Part shown: piece after piece, positions 1 through 5,498 of the stretch
Layout of the letters: each line of letters opens with the position of its first letter
How positions within the stretch are numbered: position 1 is the first letter of the stretch
Assembly: GCA_006954465.1 (NCBI GenBank)
Contig: LVVU01000207.1
Coordinates: forward strand, 1-5,498
Length of the DNA: 5,498 nt
From: Candidatus Methanoprimaticola hominis
GTDB lineage: Archaea > Thermoplasmatota > Thermoplasmata > Methanomassiliicoccales > Methanomethylophilaceae
Direction of reading: 5' to 3'
Translations under genes and position numbers: made by a program
Notes under the pieces: generated by a model
Told to the model about the DNA's origin: nothing
Seen by the model: only the letters and a program-made list of their open reading frames with translations
Databases searched by the model: none

Positions 1-642
1 GGTTCCTCTGGCGCATCCGCGGCCGGCGGCGCCTACGTCGCCCACATCCTGTGCGGCGAGAAGCTGACGCCCACCGAGGTCGTCCTGTGCGCGGCGCATG
101 CCGAGGATGTCACCTCCGGAGGATTCCACGCGGACAACGTCGCCCCCTGCGTTCTGGGAGGATTCACGATCATCCGCTCGTACGAGCCCTTCGAGGTCGT
201 CACCATCGAGCCCCCGGAGAACCTGGGGATCGTCATCGCCATGCCCGACGTCATGGTCCCCACCAAGGAGGCCAGGTCCATCCTGCCCCATGAGGTGTCC
301 GTGAAGGACATGGTCTTTCACATCGGGAACGCCTCCACCATGGTCTACGCCATGATGAAGGGCGATCTCGGACTCATCGGAAGGTCCGTCAAGGATGCCT
401 TCTCCGAGCCCGCCAGAGCGGTCCTCGTCCCCTACCTCAAGGAGGCCGAGTCCGAAGCAATGTCCAACGGTGCCATCGCATCGTTCCTGGGCGGTTCCGG
501 ACCTTGTATTATCTCATTCTTCAACAAGAACTCCCACGATGGGGAGCACATCGCCGAGAGCATCGTCAGGATGTACTCGGAGCACGAGATGAAGTGCGAT
601 ACCTGGATCACGGAGCCCGGCTCCGGTTGCAGGAGGATTTGA
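1..642 (+). CDS. thrB: Homoserine kinase, 3' part (N-terminus outside window)
   Basis: Homoserine kinase phosphorylates L-homoserine with ATP to O-phosphohomoserine, the substrate of the threonine synthase encoded next; it is a cytosolic GHMP-family kinase. The frame is open from base 1 and gives 213 residues before TGA at 640-642. It begins inside GHMP motif 2, the ATP phosphate loop (GSSGASAAGG, residues 1-10). GFHADNVAP and the downstream block TKEARSILP are typical of archaeal ThrB, and the C-terminal glycine-rich GHMP motif 3 is GGSGPCIISF. About 90 N-terminal residues, including the first GHMP motif, should lie upstream of the window. The internal ATG at 241 is not the start, because conserved ThrB sequence continues in frame to the window edge. 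The stop lies one base before thrC, so the two genes are co-transcribed and probably translationally coupled. Family assignment is confident. Confidence 0.95.
   Translation, partial: GSSGASAAGGAYVAHILCGEKLTPTEVVLCAAHAEDVTSGGFHADNVAPCVLGGFTIIRSYEPFEVVTIEPPENLGIVIAMPDVMVPTKEARSILPHEVSVKDMVFHIGNASTMVYAMMKGDLGLIGRSVKDAFSEPARAVLVPYLKEAESEAMSNGAIASFLGGSGPCIISFFNKNSHDGEHIAESIVRMYSEHEMKCDTWITEPGSGCRRI
631..636 (+). promoter_or_regulatory. Shine-Dalgarno site of thrC
   Basis: AGGAGG lies seven bases before the ATG at 644, inside the last codons of thrB. It fixes the thrC start and indicates that this internal operon gene is translated from its own ribosome binding site. Confidence 0.85.
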
Positions 643-643
643 A

Positions 644-1861
644 ATGGCAGCACACAAAGTTATCTGCTGGGATTGCGGAGCCGAGGTCGACGACCCGTTC
701 GTCAATACCTGCCCCAGGTGCGGCGGTCTCCTGACCGTCAAGATGGACCTCGAGCCCGTCAAGGAGATGAAGCCGGAGGACCTCCGCTCCACCCCCATGG
801 GCGTCTGGAGATACGCCCCGTTCATGCCCGTCGACCCCGTATATAAGGTGTCCATCCAGGAGGGCGGAACCCCTCTGTACCCGACCAAGGCCCTCGGTGC
901 CGAGATCGGAGTCGAGAACACTTTCGTCAAGTTCGAGGGTCTCAACCCCACAGGATCCTTCAAGGACCGCGGAATGACCATCGGGGTCTCCCGCGCCAAG
1001 GAGCTCGGAGCGAAGGTCGTCGGATGCGCCTCCACCGGTAACACATCCGCAGCTCTCGCCGCATACGCCGCCAAGGCCGGCATGAAGTGCGCCGTGTTCC
1101 TCCCGTCCGGGAAGGTCGCCATGGGCAAGCTGGCCCAGGCCCTGTTCTTCGGAGCCAAGGTCCTGTCCATCGACGGCAACTTCGATGACGCCCTGGCTCT
1201 CGCCAGGAGGATGGCCGAGGAGAAGAAGCTCTACCTGCTCAACTCCATCAACCCGTACAGGCCCGAGGGACAGAAGTCCGTCCTGTTCGAGATCATGGAC
1301 CAGCTCAGGTACGACGTCCCCGACAGGGTCATCCTGCCGGTCGGAAACGCCGCCAACATCTGGGCCGTCTACAAGGCATGCATGGAGCTCAAGGAGGTCG
1401 GATGGATCGACAAGGTCCCGATGCTCACCGGAATCCAGGCCGAGGGAGCCTCGCCTGTCGCCAAGGCATTCGCCCACCACACCGACGACTTCATCGCCGA
1501 GGAGCACCCCGAGACCGTGGCGACCGCCATCAGGATCGGCAACCCCATCAGCGGAAGGAAGGCCCTGAAGGCCATATACTCCACCGGAGGATACGCCACC
1601 ACCGTCACCGACGAGGAGATCATCAGCGCACAGCAGCTCCTCGGAAGGAGGGAGGGTGTCTGCGTCGAGCCCGCATCCGCGGCATCCGTCGCAGGACTCA
1701 GGAAGCTCCGCGCAGAAGGGATCGTCGACAGGGACGAGCGCGTCGTGTGCATCTGCACCGGCAACGGCCTCAAGGACCCCGACACAATCATCAACAACTG
1801 CGCCCCGCCCATACAGTGCGGGAACTCGGTCGCCGACGTCGAGAGGATCCTCTCGCAGTGA
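644..1861 (+). CDS. thrC: Threonine synthase with N-terminal zinc ribbon
   Basis: This PLP enzyme converts O-phosphohomoserine and water to L-threonine and phosphate, the last step of threonine synthesis, in the cytosol. The protein has 405 residues, a normal length for the archaeal type. An N-terminal zinc ribbon is seen as two CxxC pairs (Cys8/Cys11 and Cys23/Cys26). The PLP-binding lysine is Lys107 in NPTGSFKDRG, the substrate loop is STGNTSAA (about 130-137), and the PLP phosphate loop is GNAAN (234-238). A late conserved block, CTGNGLKDPD, sits at 371-380. The ATG at 644 is preceded by a strong Shine-Dalgarno site and follows the thrB stop by one base. The stop is TGA at 1859-1861. It converges with the helicase gene, and the expected end of that gene abuts this stop. 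The related fold-type II enzyme threonine dehydratase is less likely, given the zinc ribbon and the thrB neighbour. Confidence 0.97.
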   Translation: MAAHKVICWDCGAEVDDPFVNTCPRCGGLLTVKMDLEPVKEMKPEDLRSTPMGVWRYAPFMPVDPVYKVSIQEGGTPLYPTKALGAEIGVENTFVKFEGLNPTGSFKDRGMTIGVSRAKELGAKVVGCASTGNTSAALAAYAAKAGMKCAVFLPSGKVAMGKLAQALFFGAKVLSIDGNFDDALALARRMAEEKKLYLLNSINPYRPEGQKSVLFEIMDQLRYDVPDRVILPVGNAANIWAVYKACMELKEVGWIDKVPMLTGIQAEGASPVAKAFAHHTDDFIAEEHPETVATAIRIGNPISGRKALKAIYSTGGYATTVTDEEIISAQQLLGRREGVCVEPASAASVAGLRKLRAEGIVDRDERVVCICTGNGLKDPDTIINNCAPPIQCGNSVADVERILSQ

Positions 1862-3058
1862 TCGGAAATCGAAGAGGCTGGCCTGCTTCGGGCCGGCCTC
1901 TTCAACCTTCTTACCGTTATTCTTCTCTGGATTCGTATCGTCGACGGGGATCCCGTCCGCGCCCGGTTCCCCGTAGGCGGCGGCCATCTCGTCTAGCATG
2001 GACTCCTCCTCGGAAGGGGAGGTGTAGGACTCCTTCCTGTCGGAGCCTCCCGCCTGCCTCACCATGCTCGCCGCGAGCGATGGTCCGATCCCGGGCATCG
2101 CCGCGAGGACGTCGACTCCTGCAGCGGAGATGTCCGCCTTGGTGCGGAATCCTGCATTGAACAGCTTCCTCGCCCTGCTGCGTCCCACTCCGCGGAGGGA
2201 GACCAGCTCGACCAGCTCCTCCTTCACCCCGTATCTGACCCTGATGGTGAGAGGACGGATCTTCCTGACCGCGTCCGGATTGAAGATGTAGGCGATCTCG
2301 CTCATGGCGTAGATGATCCAGTCCATCATGTCCACCTTGGACCTGATATCGCCCGGACCGATGCCCATGGTCTTGGTGATATACTCCTCTGGGAGCTCTT
2401 CGATCCAATCATCCATCAGCACAGCGACCTTCACGTCGCTGTAGAAGAGCGCGTACATGTAACCGTCGAGCTTCTCCGGACGAACGAGGAGGTCACCCTC
2501 GAACTTTACGACGATGCTTTTCAGCATGTCCTGGTCCGCCTTCTTGGGATACATGCCCATGACGTCTGGGGTCATTGCGGCGGCGATGAGGATCGGGAGC
2601 GTCTCGGTGTCATCGTCGATCTTCATGACCGCTTCGCGAAGGATGGATGCCGACGAGGGATCGATGTAGAGGTCGGAGACCCTCTTCCCGAATGGAAGGA
2701 CCTCGATCTCGTCCCCGTTCCTCCGGACCATCTGCTCTTTGGCAAGGAAGTCTACTGCATCCGTCACCACGCTCTCCACTCCGAACAGTTGGGACGTGGC
2801 ACCGTAGAAGGTGCTGCGGATGAAATCTACGATATCATCCTCCGTTCTGGCGTCGCCGGTGGCGAGTATGCCGAGGATGTGGCCATTGATGGCGTTTCCA
2901 GAGAAGAGTTTGGATCTGACGGTCTCGGTCTCGTGGTTGATGTAGTCCTCGAAAAGGTGGTCGGAATCCTTCAGGTTCTTGGCCATGAGGACGGCTTCGC
3001 CGTAGGGGTCGTATCCCGGCCTTCCGGCACGTCCGCACATCTGCTTGACCTCCATCAC
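1862..3058 (-). CDS. hel308: Hel308 helicase, C-terminal fragment (motif VI to PIP box)
   Basis: This reading frame resumes Hel308 after the break, from GTG at 3058, which overlaps the TGA of the N-terminal fragment. Numbering from that GTG, motif VI is QMCGRAGR (6-13). It is followed by a winged-helix region (about 55-130), a helical ratchet domain (about 135-260) that in the family lines the DNA channel, and a C-terminal helix-hairpin-helix domain with SLRGVGRSRARKLF (287-300) and MPGIGPSLAASMV (321-333). An acidic low-complexity linker (345-385) leads to QASLFDF (392-398), a PCNA-interacting motif almost identical to the known archaeal form QATLFDF. Homology stops there. The next codon is CGA, so the frame stays open to a stop at 608, adding 418 residues antisense to thrC that do not look like protein. 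The GTG is probably an accident of the break and not a true start. The fragment alone lacks the ATPase core. Confidence 0.85.
1871..1903. terminator. Hairpin between convergent thrC and hel308; possible terminator
   Basis: Thirteen bases (1871-1883, GAAGAGGCTGGCC) pair with 1891-1903 (GGCCGGCCTCTTC) through one G-U wobble around a seven-base loop. The hairpin starts nine bases after the thrC stop and is followed on the + strand by a pyrimidine-rich run (1901-1930) without a clean T tract. The same bases encode the end of Hel308 (EEAGPKQASLFD on the - strand). The structure may therefore help end thrC transcripts, or it may be a by-product of these codons. Archaeal termination depends mainly on T tracts, so a terminator role is uncertain. 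Confidence 0.4.
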
Positions 3059-4152
3059 CGAGATCGGGACGCCGTTGTCCCGATCTTACGCGCCGGACTC
3101 GGCATGGTGGACGGTATGCTGAACCTGATCCCCGCCGCCAAGGTCGGTGTCGCGACTATGCATTTGATCCTCCCGGTCTTGAACGCCTCCTCGACTATGC
3201 GCCTCTGGCTGTAGGTGAGGCCGGCGTTGTGGAATGCGGCACCCTTGGATGCGTACATGGCCAGCTTACGACCCATGTCGGTGGCTTCGGATTCGCCTTC
3301 GAGGGCGGTCCTCTCCTGCGGGGATATGCCGGATACGTTCATAGATCCCAGGGCCTGGGATACGCGGCTCGCCACAGCTTCTGTTGATCTGCGGGAGTTG
3401 ACGAACACGAGGCACTGCCCTCCGTCCTTGATTGTCTGAACGACGAGGTTCTCTACCTCGTCTTTCTTGCCTGGAACCTCCATCTGCCTTTTGTCGTCGA
3501 ATGTTATCACGCCGCCGAGGTATACGCCGTCATGGAGCGGCACGGGACGCCAGTCGCTCCTCACCAGCTCGGCATCGAGCCAGTCGGCCAGATCGCAGGC
3601 GTTGGAGATGGTGGCCGACAGCGCGATGACCTGCATCTCCGGGAGCTTCCTCATGAGTTTGGTGAGGGCTATCTCCAGGGTGGGTCCCCTGCCCGGGTCG
3701 TGGATCATGTGTATCTCGTCGGCGATGACGAGGCGGATCCCGTCGATCCATCTGCTTCCGTGCCTGATGAGGGAGTCGGTCTTCTCGGACGTGGCTACGA
3801 CGACATCGGCATCGGCCATCCCCCTGTCCTCCCCGTCCAGGTCCCCGGTGCTCATGTGGACCTTGAAGCCCATGGAATCGGCGAATCTCTGGAAATCGTC
3901 CCTCTTCTCGGCGGCGAGAGCCTTCAATGGTACGATGTAAAGGACCTTCCCGCGCTTCTCCGAGAGCATCTTCAGAGCGGGGATCATCCCGATGAGGGAC
4001 TTCCCGCTCGCAGTCGGTATGGCGGCGACCAGGTTCCTCCCTTCGAGGGCGACGGGAATCGCTTCCGCCTGGGGCGGATGGAGCTCCCTGAATCCTGCGG
4101 ACATCAGCAGATCCGATACGGAGTCCGGGATGTCCAGTTCGTCTACCCTCAT
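3055..4152 (-). CDS. hel308: Hel308 helicase, N-terminal fragment (motifs I to V)
   Basis: Hel308 is an ATP-driven 3'-5' superfamily 2 helicase that acts on stalled replication forks and recombination intermediates in archaea. This fragment has 365 residues. Visible motifs are the Q-motif region HPPQAEAI (25-32), Walker A IPTASGKS (45-52, Lys51), VPLKALAAEKRDDF (74-87), motif II DEIH (145-148), motif III SAT (179-181), motif IV LVFVNSRRSTEA (248-259) and motif V ATPTLAAGI (334-342). From residue 343 the expected NLPxRxVIIRD-type sequence is absent. The frame instead reads unrelated residues to TGA at 3055-3057, because a piece of upp occupies these bases in the opposite orientation. The ATG at 4152 matches the usual family N-terminus. 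No well-spaced Shine-Dalgarno site precedes it, but a TATA-like box lies 24-33 bases upstream, which fits a leaderless transcript. The fragment lacks motif VI and the ratchet domain, so alone it should not unwind DNA. Confidence 0.9.
   Translation of the reverse strand: MRVDELDIPDSVSDLLMSAGFRELHPPQAEAIPVALEGRNLVAAIPTASGKSLIGMIPALKMLSEKRGKVLYIVPLKALAAEKRDDFQRFADSMGFKVHMSTGDLDGEDRGMADADVVVATSEKTDSLIRHGSRWIDGIRLVIADEIHMIHDPGRGPTLEIALTKLMRKLPEMQVIALSATISNACDLADWLDAELVRSDWRPVPLHDGVYLGGVITFDDKRQMEVPGKKDEVENLVVQTIKDGGQCLVFVNSRRSTEAVASRVSQALGSMNVSGISPQERTALEGESEATDMGRKLAMYASKGAAFHNAGLTYSQRRIVEEAFKTGRIKCIVATPTLAAGIRFSIPSTMPSPARKIGTTASRSR
3061..3086. repeat. Perfect 10-base inverted repeat at the hel308/upp border
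   Basis: AGATCGGGAC (3061-3070) and GTCCCGATCT (3077-3086) are perfect reverse complements around GCCGTT. The left arm is Hel308 coding on the - strand (VPIS) and the right arm is upp coding on the + strand (VPIL), so each arm encodes Val-Pro-Ile on its own strand. The repeat lies exactly at one border of the foreign patch. Confidence 0.8.
3071..3148 (+). pseudogene. upp: Fragment of uracil phosphoribosyltransferase gene inside hel308
   Basis: Read on the + strand from 3074, these bases encode VVPILRAGLGMVDGML followed by NLIPAAKVG. This is the conserved block of uracil phosphoribosyltransferase just before the segment usually reading HxGLYRD; Upp converts uracil and PRPP to UMP. The match ends at 3148, where the expected His is replaced by the antisense of Hel308 motif V. 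The PRPP-binding loop (DPMLATGGS type) and everything else of Upp are absent, so this is no gene. Bases 3126-3148 also fit Hel308 (TLAAGI antisense) and 3071-3079 fit Hel308 DNG antisense, so the stretch that belongs only to upp is about 3080-3125. It sits where Hel308 should encode the link between motifs V and VI. Confidence 0.85.
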
Positions 4153-4175
4153 GACCTCTGCAATCGACGGGGGAG

Positions 4176-4185
4176 TTATCTATTT
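4176..4185 (-). promoter_or_regulatory. TATA-like box of hel308
   Basis: AAATAGATAA on the - strand lies 24-33 bases before the hel308 ATG (4152). With the usual archaeal TATA-to-start distance, transcription would begin at or next to the ATG. This fits a leaderless message and the lack of a properly spaced Shine-Dalgarno site; GAGGT lies only one base before the ATG. Confidence 0.5.
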
Positions 4186-4261
4186 GCTGGTTCGGAGGCC
4201 GTCGGGGCGTGCTATTGCCAGACATGCGAGGATTTTCCATCTTCTCCGCTCGTTTATCCCG

Positions 4262-4271
4262 TATCTTTAAG
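4262..4271 (+). promoter_or_regulatory. TATA-like box of the transglutaminase-like gene
   Basis: TATCTTTAAG lies 25-34 bases before the ATG at 4296, and no Shine-Dalgarno sequence is seen in the bases before that ATG. The spacing suggests a start of transcription at or very near the start codon. It shares the 143-base divergent region 4153-4295 with the hel308 promoter. Confidence 0.5.
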
Positions 4272-4295
4272 AACGGGGCACTAATCACGTGTTAG

Positions 4296-5369
4296 ATGAA
4301 TCTCAGGACTCTATCGATGCTGGTTGTATCGGCTCTGCTGATTCTGACATGTTCCGTTCTAGTCCCGTCAGCGGATGCTGCGGCGGATCAGACCTACAGG
4401 GGTCAGCTGGACGATAACGCAGCCGGGCTGTTCGACGAGCTGAGTGCGACATTCGGCTCCGCCGAGCCAGCCGAGACACTGGAGATCAAATACGTTTTCA
4501 AGGACCCGGTCCTGTTCGGTGAGGATGACGTTGATGGGGCGAAGGCATACATCTTGGCAGAGGTTCAGGCGGCTCTCGCAGCTTATTATCTGACAGATCC
4601 CTCGCCGATCTGGCTATGGGGTCTGCCTGCGTCTCCTGTGGATAAGGAAGATGTCAAATCCTCTGTGGTTTCGGTGACTGTCTCCCATAGCGGTGGAATC
4701 ACGACTTATCAGACTCCTAATTCCGTGACGTTCACGCTTTCCGTCCCGGAGAAGTACAAGGCGGACCCGGCCAAGGCCGTGTCCGAGGTCAAGGAGAAGA
4801 TTCAGACATTCGAAGGAACCGTCCGCGAGAAGGTGACAGGGATCAACGACATCCTGAGGAACGTCAAGTCCGTCACGGACAAGGACGGAGAGGTCGGGAA
4901 CATCCATGATGCACTGGTATCCGGAAGCTCCTCTTCCGCAGGAGTCGCAGCGGCTTTCACCGTCCTGGCGAAGGCCAGTGGATTGGAGGCGTTCACCGTC
5001 GTCGGACAGGTCATGACAGGGGACGGCTCCGCTACCGAGGCGGGATACTGGAACGTCGTCAAGGATGAGGACGGACGGTACGCCGTCGATTCGACCATGA
5101 ACGGCTCGTCCTGGAGGAACTGCCTCCTGGCCGGAGTCACGACCCAGATCGACCTGGCGGGCCAGCAGGAGCGTTTCGGCGCCACGCACACAGCGGATGC
5201 GTTCCTCCTCGGAGCGAGATTGAATGCGCCCCAGATCAGTTCCTCGGGATACGATTGGCCCGACGACAGGAGCCTCCTGGACAAGTACGGCACGTATGTG
5301 TTCGGAGCCGTGATCGCTGTGATAATCGTCGCGACCCTGCTCCATGCGGTTCGCAGGGGAGATATCTGA
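4296..5369 (+). CDS. Secreted, membrane-anchored transglutaminase-like protein, apparently catalytically inactive
   Basis: The protein has 357 residues. An N-terminal signal peptide (hydrophobic about 7-23) has a likely cleavage site after Ala28 (ADA). A C-terminal transmembrane segment (about 334-349) is followed by the basic tail HAVRRGDI, so most of the protein should lie outside the cell, anchored at its C-terminus. The middle follows the pattern of secreted transglutaminase-like proteins: a helical and beta N-terminal part with IWLWG (105-109) and SVTFTLSV (143-150), a linking helix (about 157-190), then DALVSGSSSSAGVAAAFTVL (205-224), which aligns with the usual ALxEGxxVCEGYAxAF block. 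YWNVVKDEDGRYAVDSTMN (251-269) aligns with the usual HAWNxVKxxGxWYxVDxTW block. In this alignment the catalytic Cys becomes Ser214 and the His becomes Gly250, while Asp265 is kept. It may therefore act as a binding or structural protein. The assignment rests on pattern recognition, and the substrate is unknown. No other start fits the signal peptide as well. Confidence 0.75.
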   Translation: MNLRTLSMLVVSALLILTCSVLVPSADAAADQTYRGQLDDNAAGLFDELSATFGSAEPAETLEIKYVFKDPVLFGEDDVDGAKAYILAEVQAALAAYYLTDPSPIWLWGLPASPVDKEDVKSSVVSVTVSHSGGITTYQTPNSVTFTLSVPEKYKADPAKAVSEVKEKIQTFEGTVREKVTGINDILRNVKSVTDKDGEVGNIHDALVSGSSSSAGVAAAFTVLAKASGLEAFTVVGQVMTGDGSATEAGYWNVVKDEDGRYAVDSTMNGSSWRNCLLAGVTTQIDLAGQQERFGATHTADAFLLGARLNAPQISSSGYDWPDDRSLLDKYGTYVFGAVIAVIIVATLLHAVRRGDI

Positions 5370-5390
5370 TTCCATGTGCGATTATTACAT

Positions 5391-5402
5391 TACTATAAAT
5401 AC
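5391..5402 (+). promoter_or_regulatory. TATA box of the last gene
   Basis: TACTATAAATAC is a strong archaeal TATA element in the 66-base gap after the preceding stop. A start of transcription about 25 bases downstream would leave a leader of roughly 10-15 bases that still contains the Shine-Dalgarno site at 5424. The last gene is thus probably transcribed from its own promoter. Confidence 0.65.
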
Positions 5403-5423
5403 AACCTCAAACAGAGGGATATC

Positions 5424-5429
5424 GGAGGA
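5424..5429 (+). promoter_or_regulatory. Shine-Dalgarno site of the last gene
   Basis: GGAGGA lies six bases before the ATG at 5436. It decides the start and shows that this gene, unlike its two upstream neighbours, has a leader with a ribosome binding site. Confidence 0.75.
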
Positions 5430-5435
5430 TATAGC

Positions 5436-5498
5436 ATGACAGAAACGGAGGACAAGAGACCCTCTGGAAAACCCGTGGAGGAGTGGGTCGAGGAGCAG
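5436..5498 (+). CDS. Unidentified protein, first 21 codons only
   Basis: The frame from ATG at 5436 runs open to the window edge and gives 21 residues (MTETEDKRPSGKPVEEWVEE, then Gln). The start is supported by GGAGGA six bases upstream and a clear TATA box further up. The visible part is hydrophilic and mostly acidic, with no signal peptide, which suggests a cytosolic protein or a disordered N-terminal tail. I do not recognise the family from this length. It is too short for the usual ORF-length cutoffs but well supported by its upstream signals. Confidence 0.65.
   Translation, partial: MTETEDKRPSGKPVEEWVEEQ

Larger units (their letters stand above)
1862..4152 (-). pseudogene. hel308: Hel308 helicase gene as a whole, interrupted and without its stop
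   Basis: The two fragments described separately together make one Hel308-type helicase of about 760 residues, the usual family size. The break lies between motifs V and VI, where a foreign piece of upp sequence fills the position. The 3' end reaches a natural terminus but meets CGA (1862-1864) where TGA would end the gene directly beside the thrC stop. All other motifs are intact and no further stops or frameshifts are seen. The gene is either freshly inactivated or intact in the organism and wrongly assembled here. Confidence 0.8.

Noticed and set aside
241..642. ATG at 241 as a separate 133-residue gene
   Set aside because: Conserved homoserine kinase sequence continues in frame upstream to base 1, including the GHMP phosphate loop.
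608..1861. Long - strand open frame antisense to thrC, continuous with the Hel308 C-terminal fragment
   Set aside because: It is in exact codon register with thrC and stays open because thrC avoids TTA, CTA and TCA codons. Its translation is Gly/Asp/Val/Leu-rich without recognisable motifs, and Hel308 homology ends at the PIP box.
2789..3214. A + strand frame of 141 codons across the helicase
   Set aside because: Only its 3071-3148 part resembles a protein (Upp). The rest is the antisense of Hel308, so it is not a gene.
3530..4288. Overlapping frames of about 250 codons on both strands over the hel308 5' half
   Set aside because: They are rich in Arg, Gly and His or otherwise featureless, as expected for shifted frames of a GC-rich gene. 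The Hel308 frame carries all the helicase motifs.
4614..5375. A - strand frame of 253 codons opposite the transglutaminase-like gene
   Set aside because: The + strand gene has a signal peptide, fold motifs and a membrane anchor. The antisense product has no recognisable features and no promoter or ribosome site was seen.
1..5498. CRISPR arrays, tRNA or rRNA genes, insertion sequences
   Set aside because: No regularly spaced repeats, RNA gene signatures, transposase motifs or terminal inverted repeats were seen on reading.

Overview
The window looks like archaeal chromosome with high GC coding regions. The genes fit a euryarchaeote of the Thermoplasmata/Methanomassiliicoccales type: an archaeal Hel308 helicase with a PCNA-binding tail, archaeal-style homoserine kinase and threonine synthase, A/T-rich TATA-like boxes upstream of starts, and two genes that appear leaderless. 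The lineage is an inference from protein style and was not tested by a search.

Left part (1-1861, + strand): the 3' end of homoserine kinase (thrB), then one base after its stop a complete threonine synthase (thrC) with an N-terminal zinc ribbon. Together they make the last two steps from homoserine to threonine and are clearly one operon.

Middle part (1862-4152, - strand, convergent with thrC): a Hel308 superfamily 2 DNA repair helicase that is broken in two places. Between helicase motifs V and VI the expected sequence is replaced by about 50-78 bases that, read on the + strand, encode a recognisable piece of uracil phosphoribosyltransferase (upp). This shifts the frame and ends the N-terminal fragment at 3055. 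At the 3' end the protein reaches a natural PCNA-interacting tail (QASLFDF), but the next codon is CGA where TGA would be expected, so the frame runs on antisense through thrC to 608. The rest of the helicase reads cleanly, so this is either a very recent lesion or an assembly chimera.

Right part (4153-5498, + strand): a 143-base divergent promoter region, then a secreted or membrane-anchored transglutaminase-fold protein whose catalytic Cys and His appear to be replaced, and finally the first 21 codons of an unidentified gene with its own TATA box and Shine-Dalgarno site.

The items most worth a second look are the hel308/upp chimera and the apparently catalytically dead transglutaminase-like protein. 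I see no CRISPR array, RNA gene, insertion sequence or new defence system in the window.
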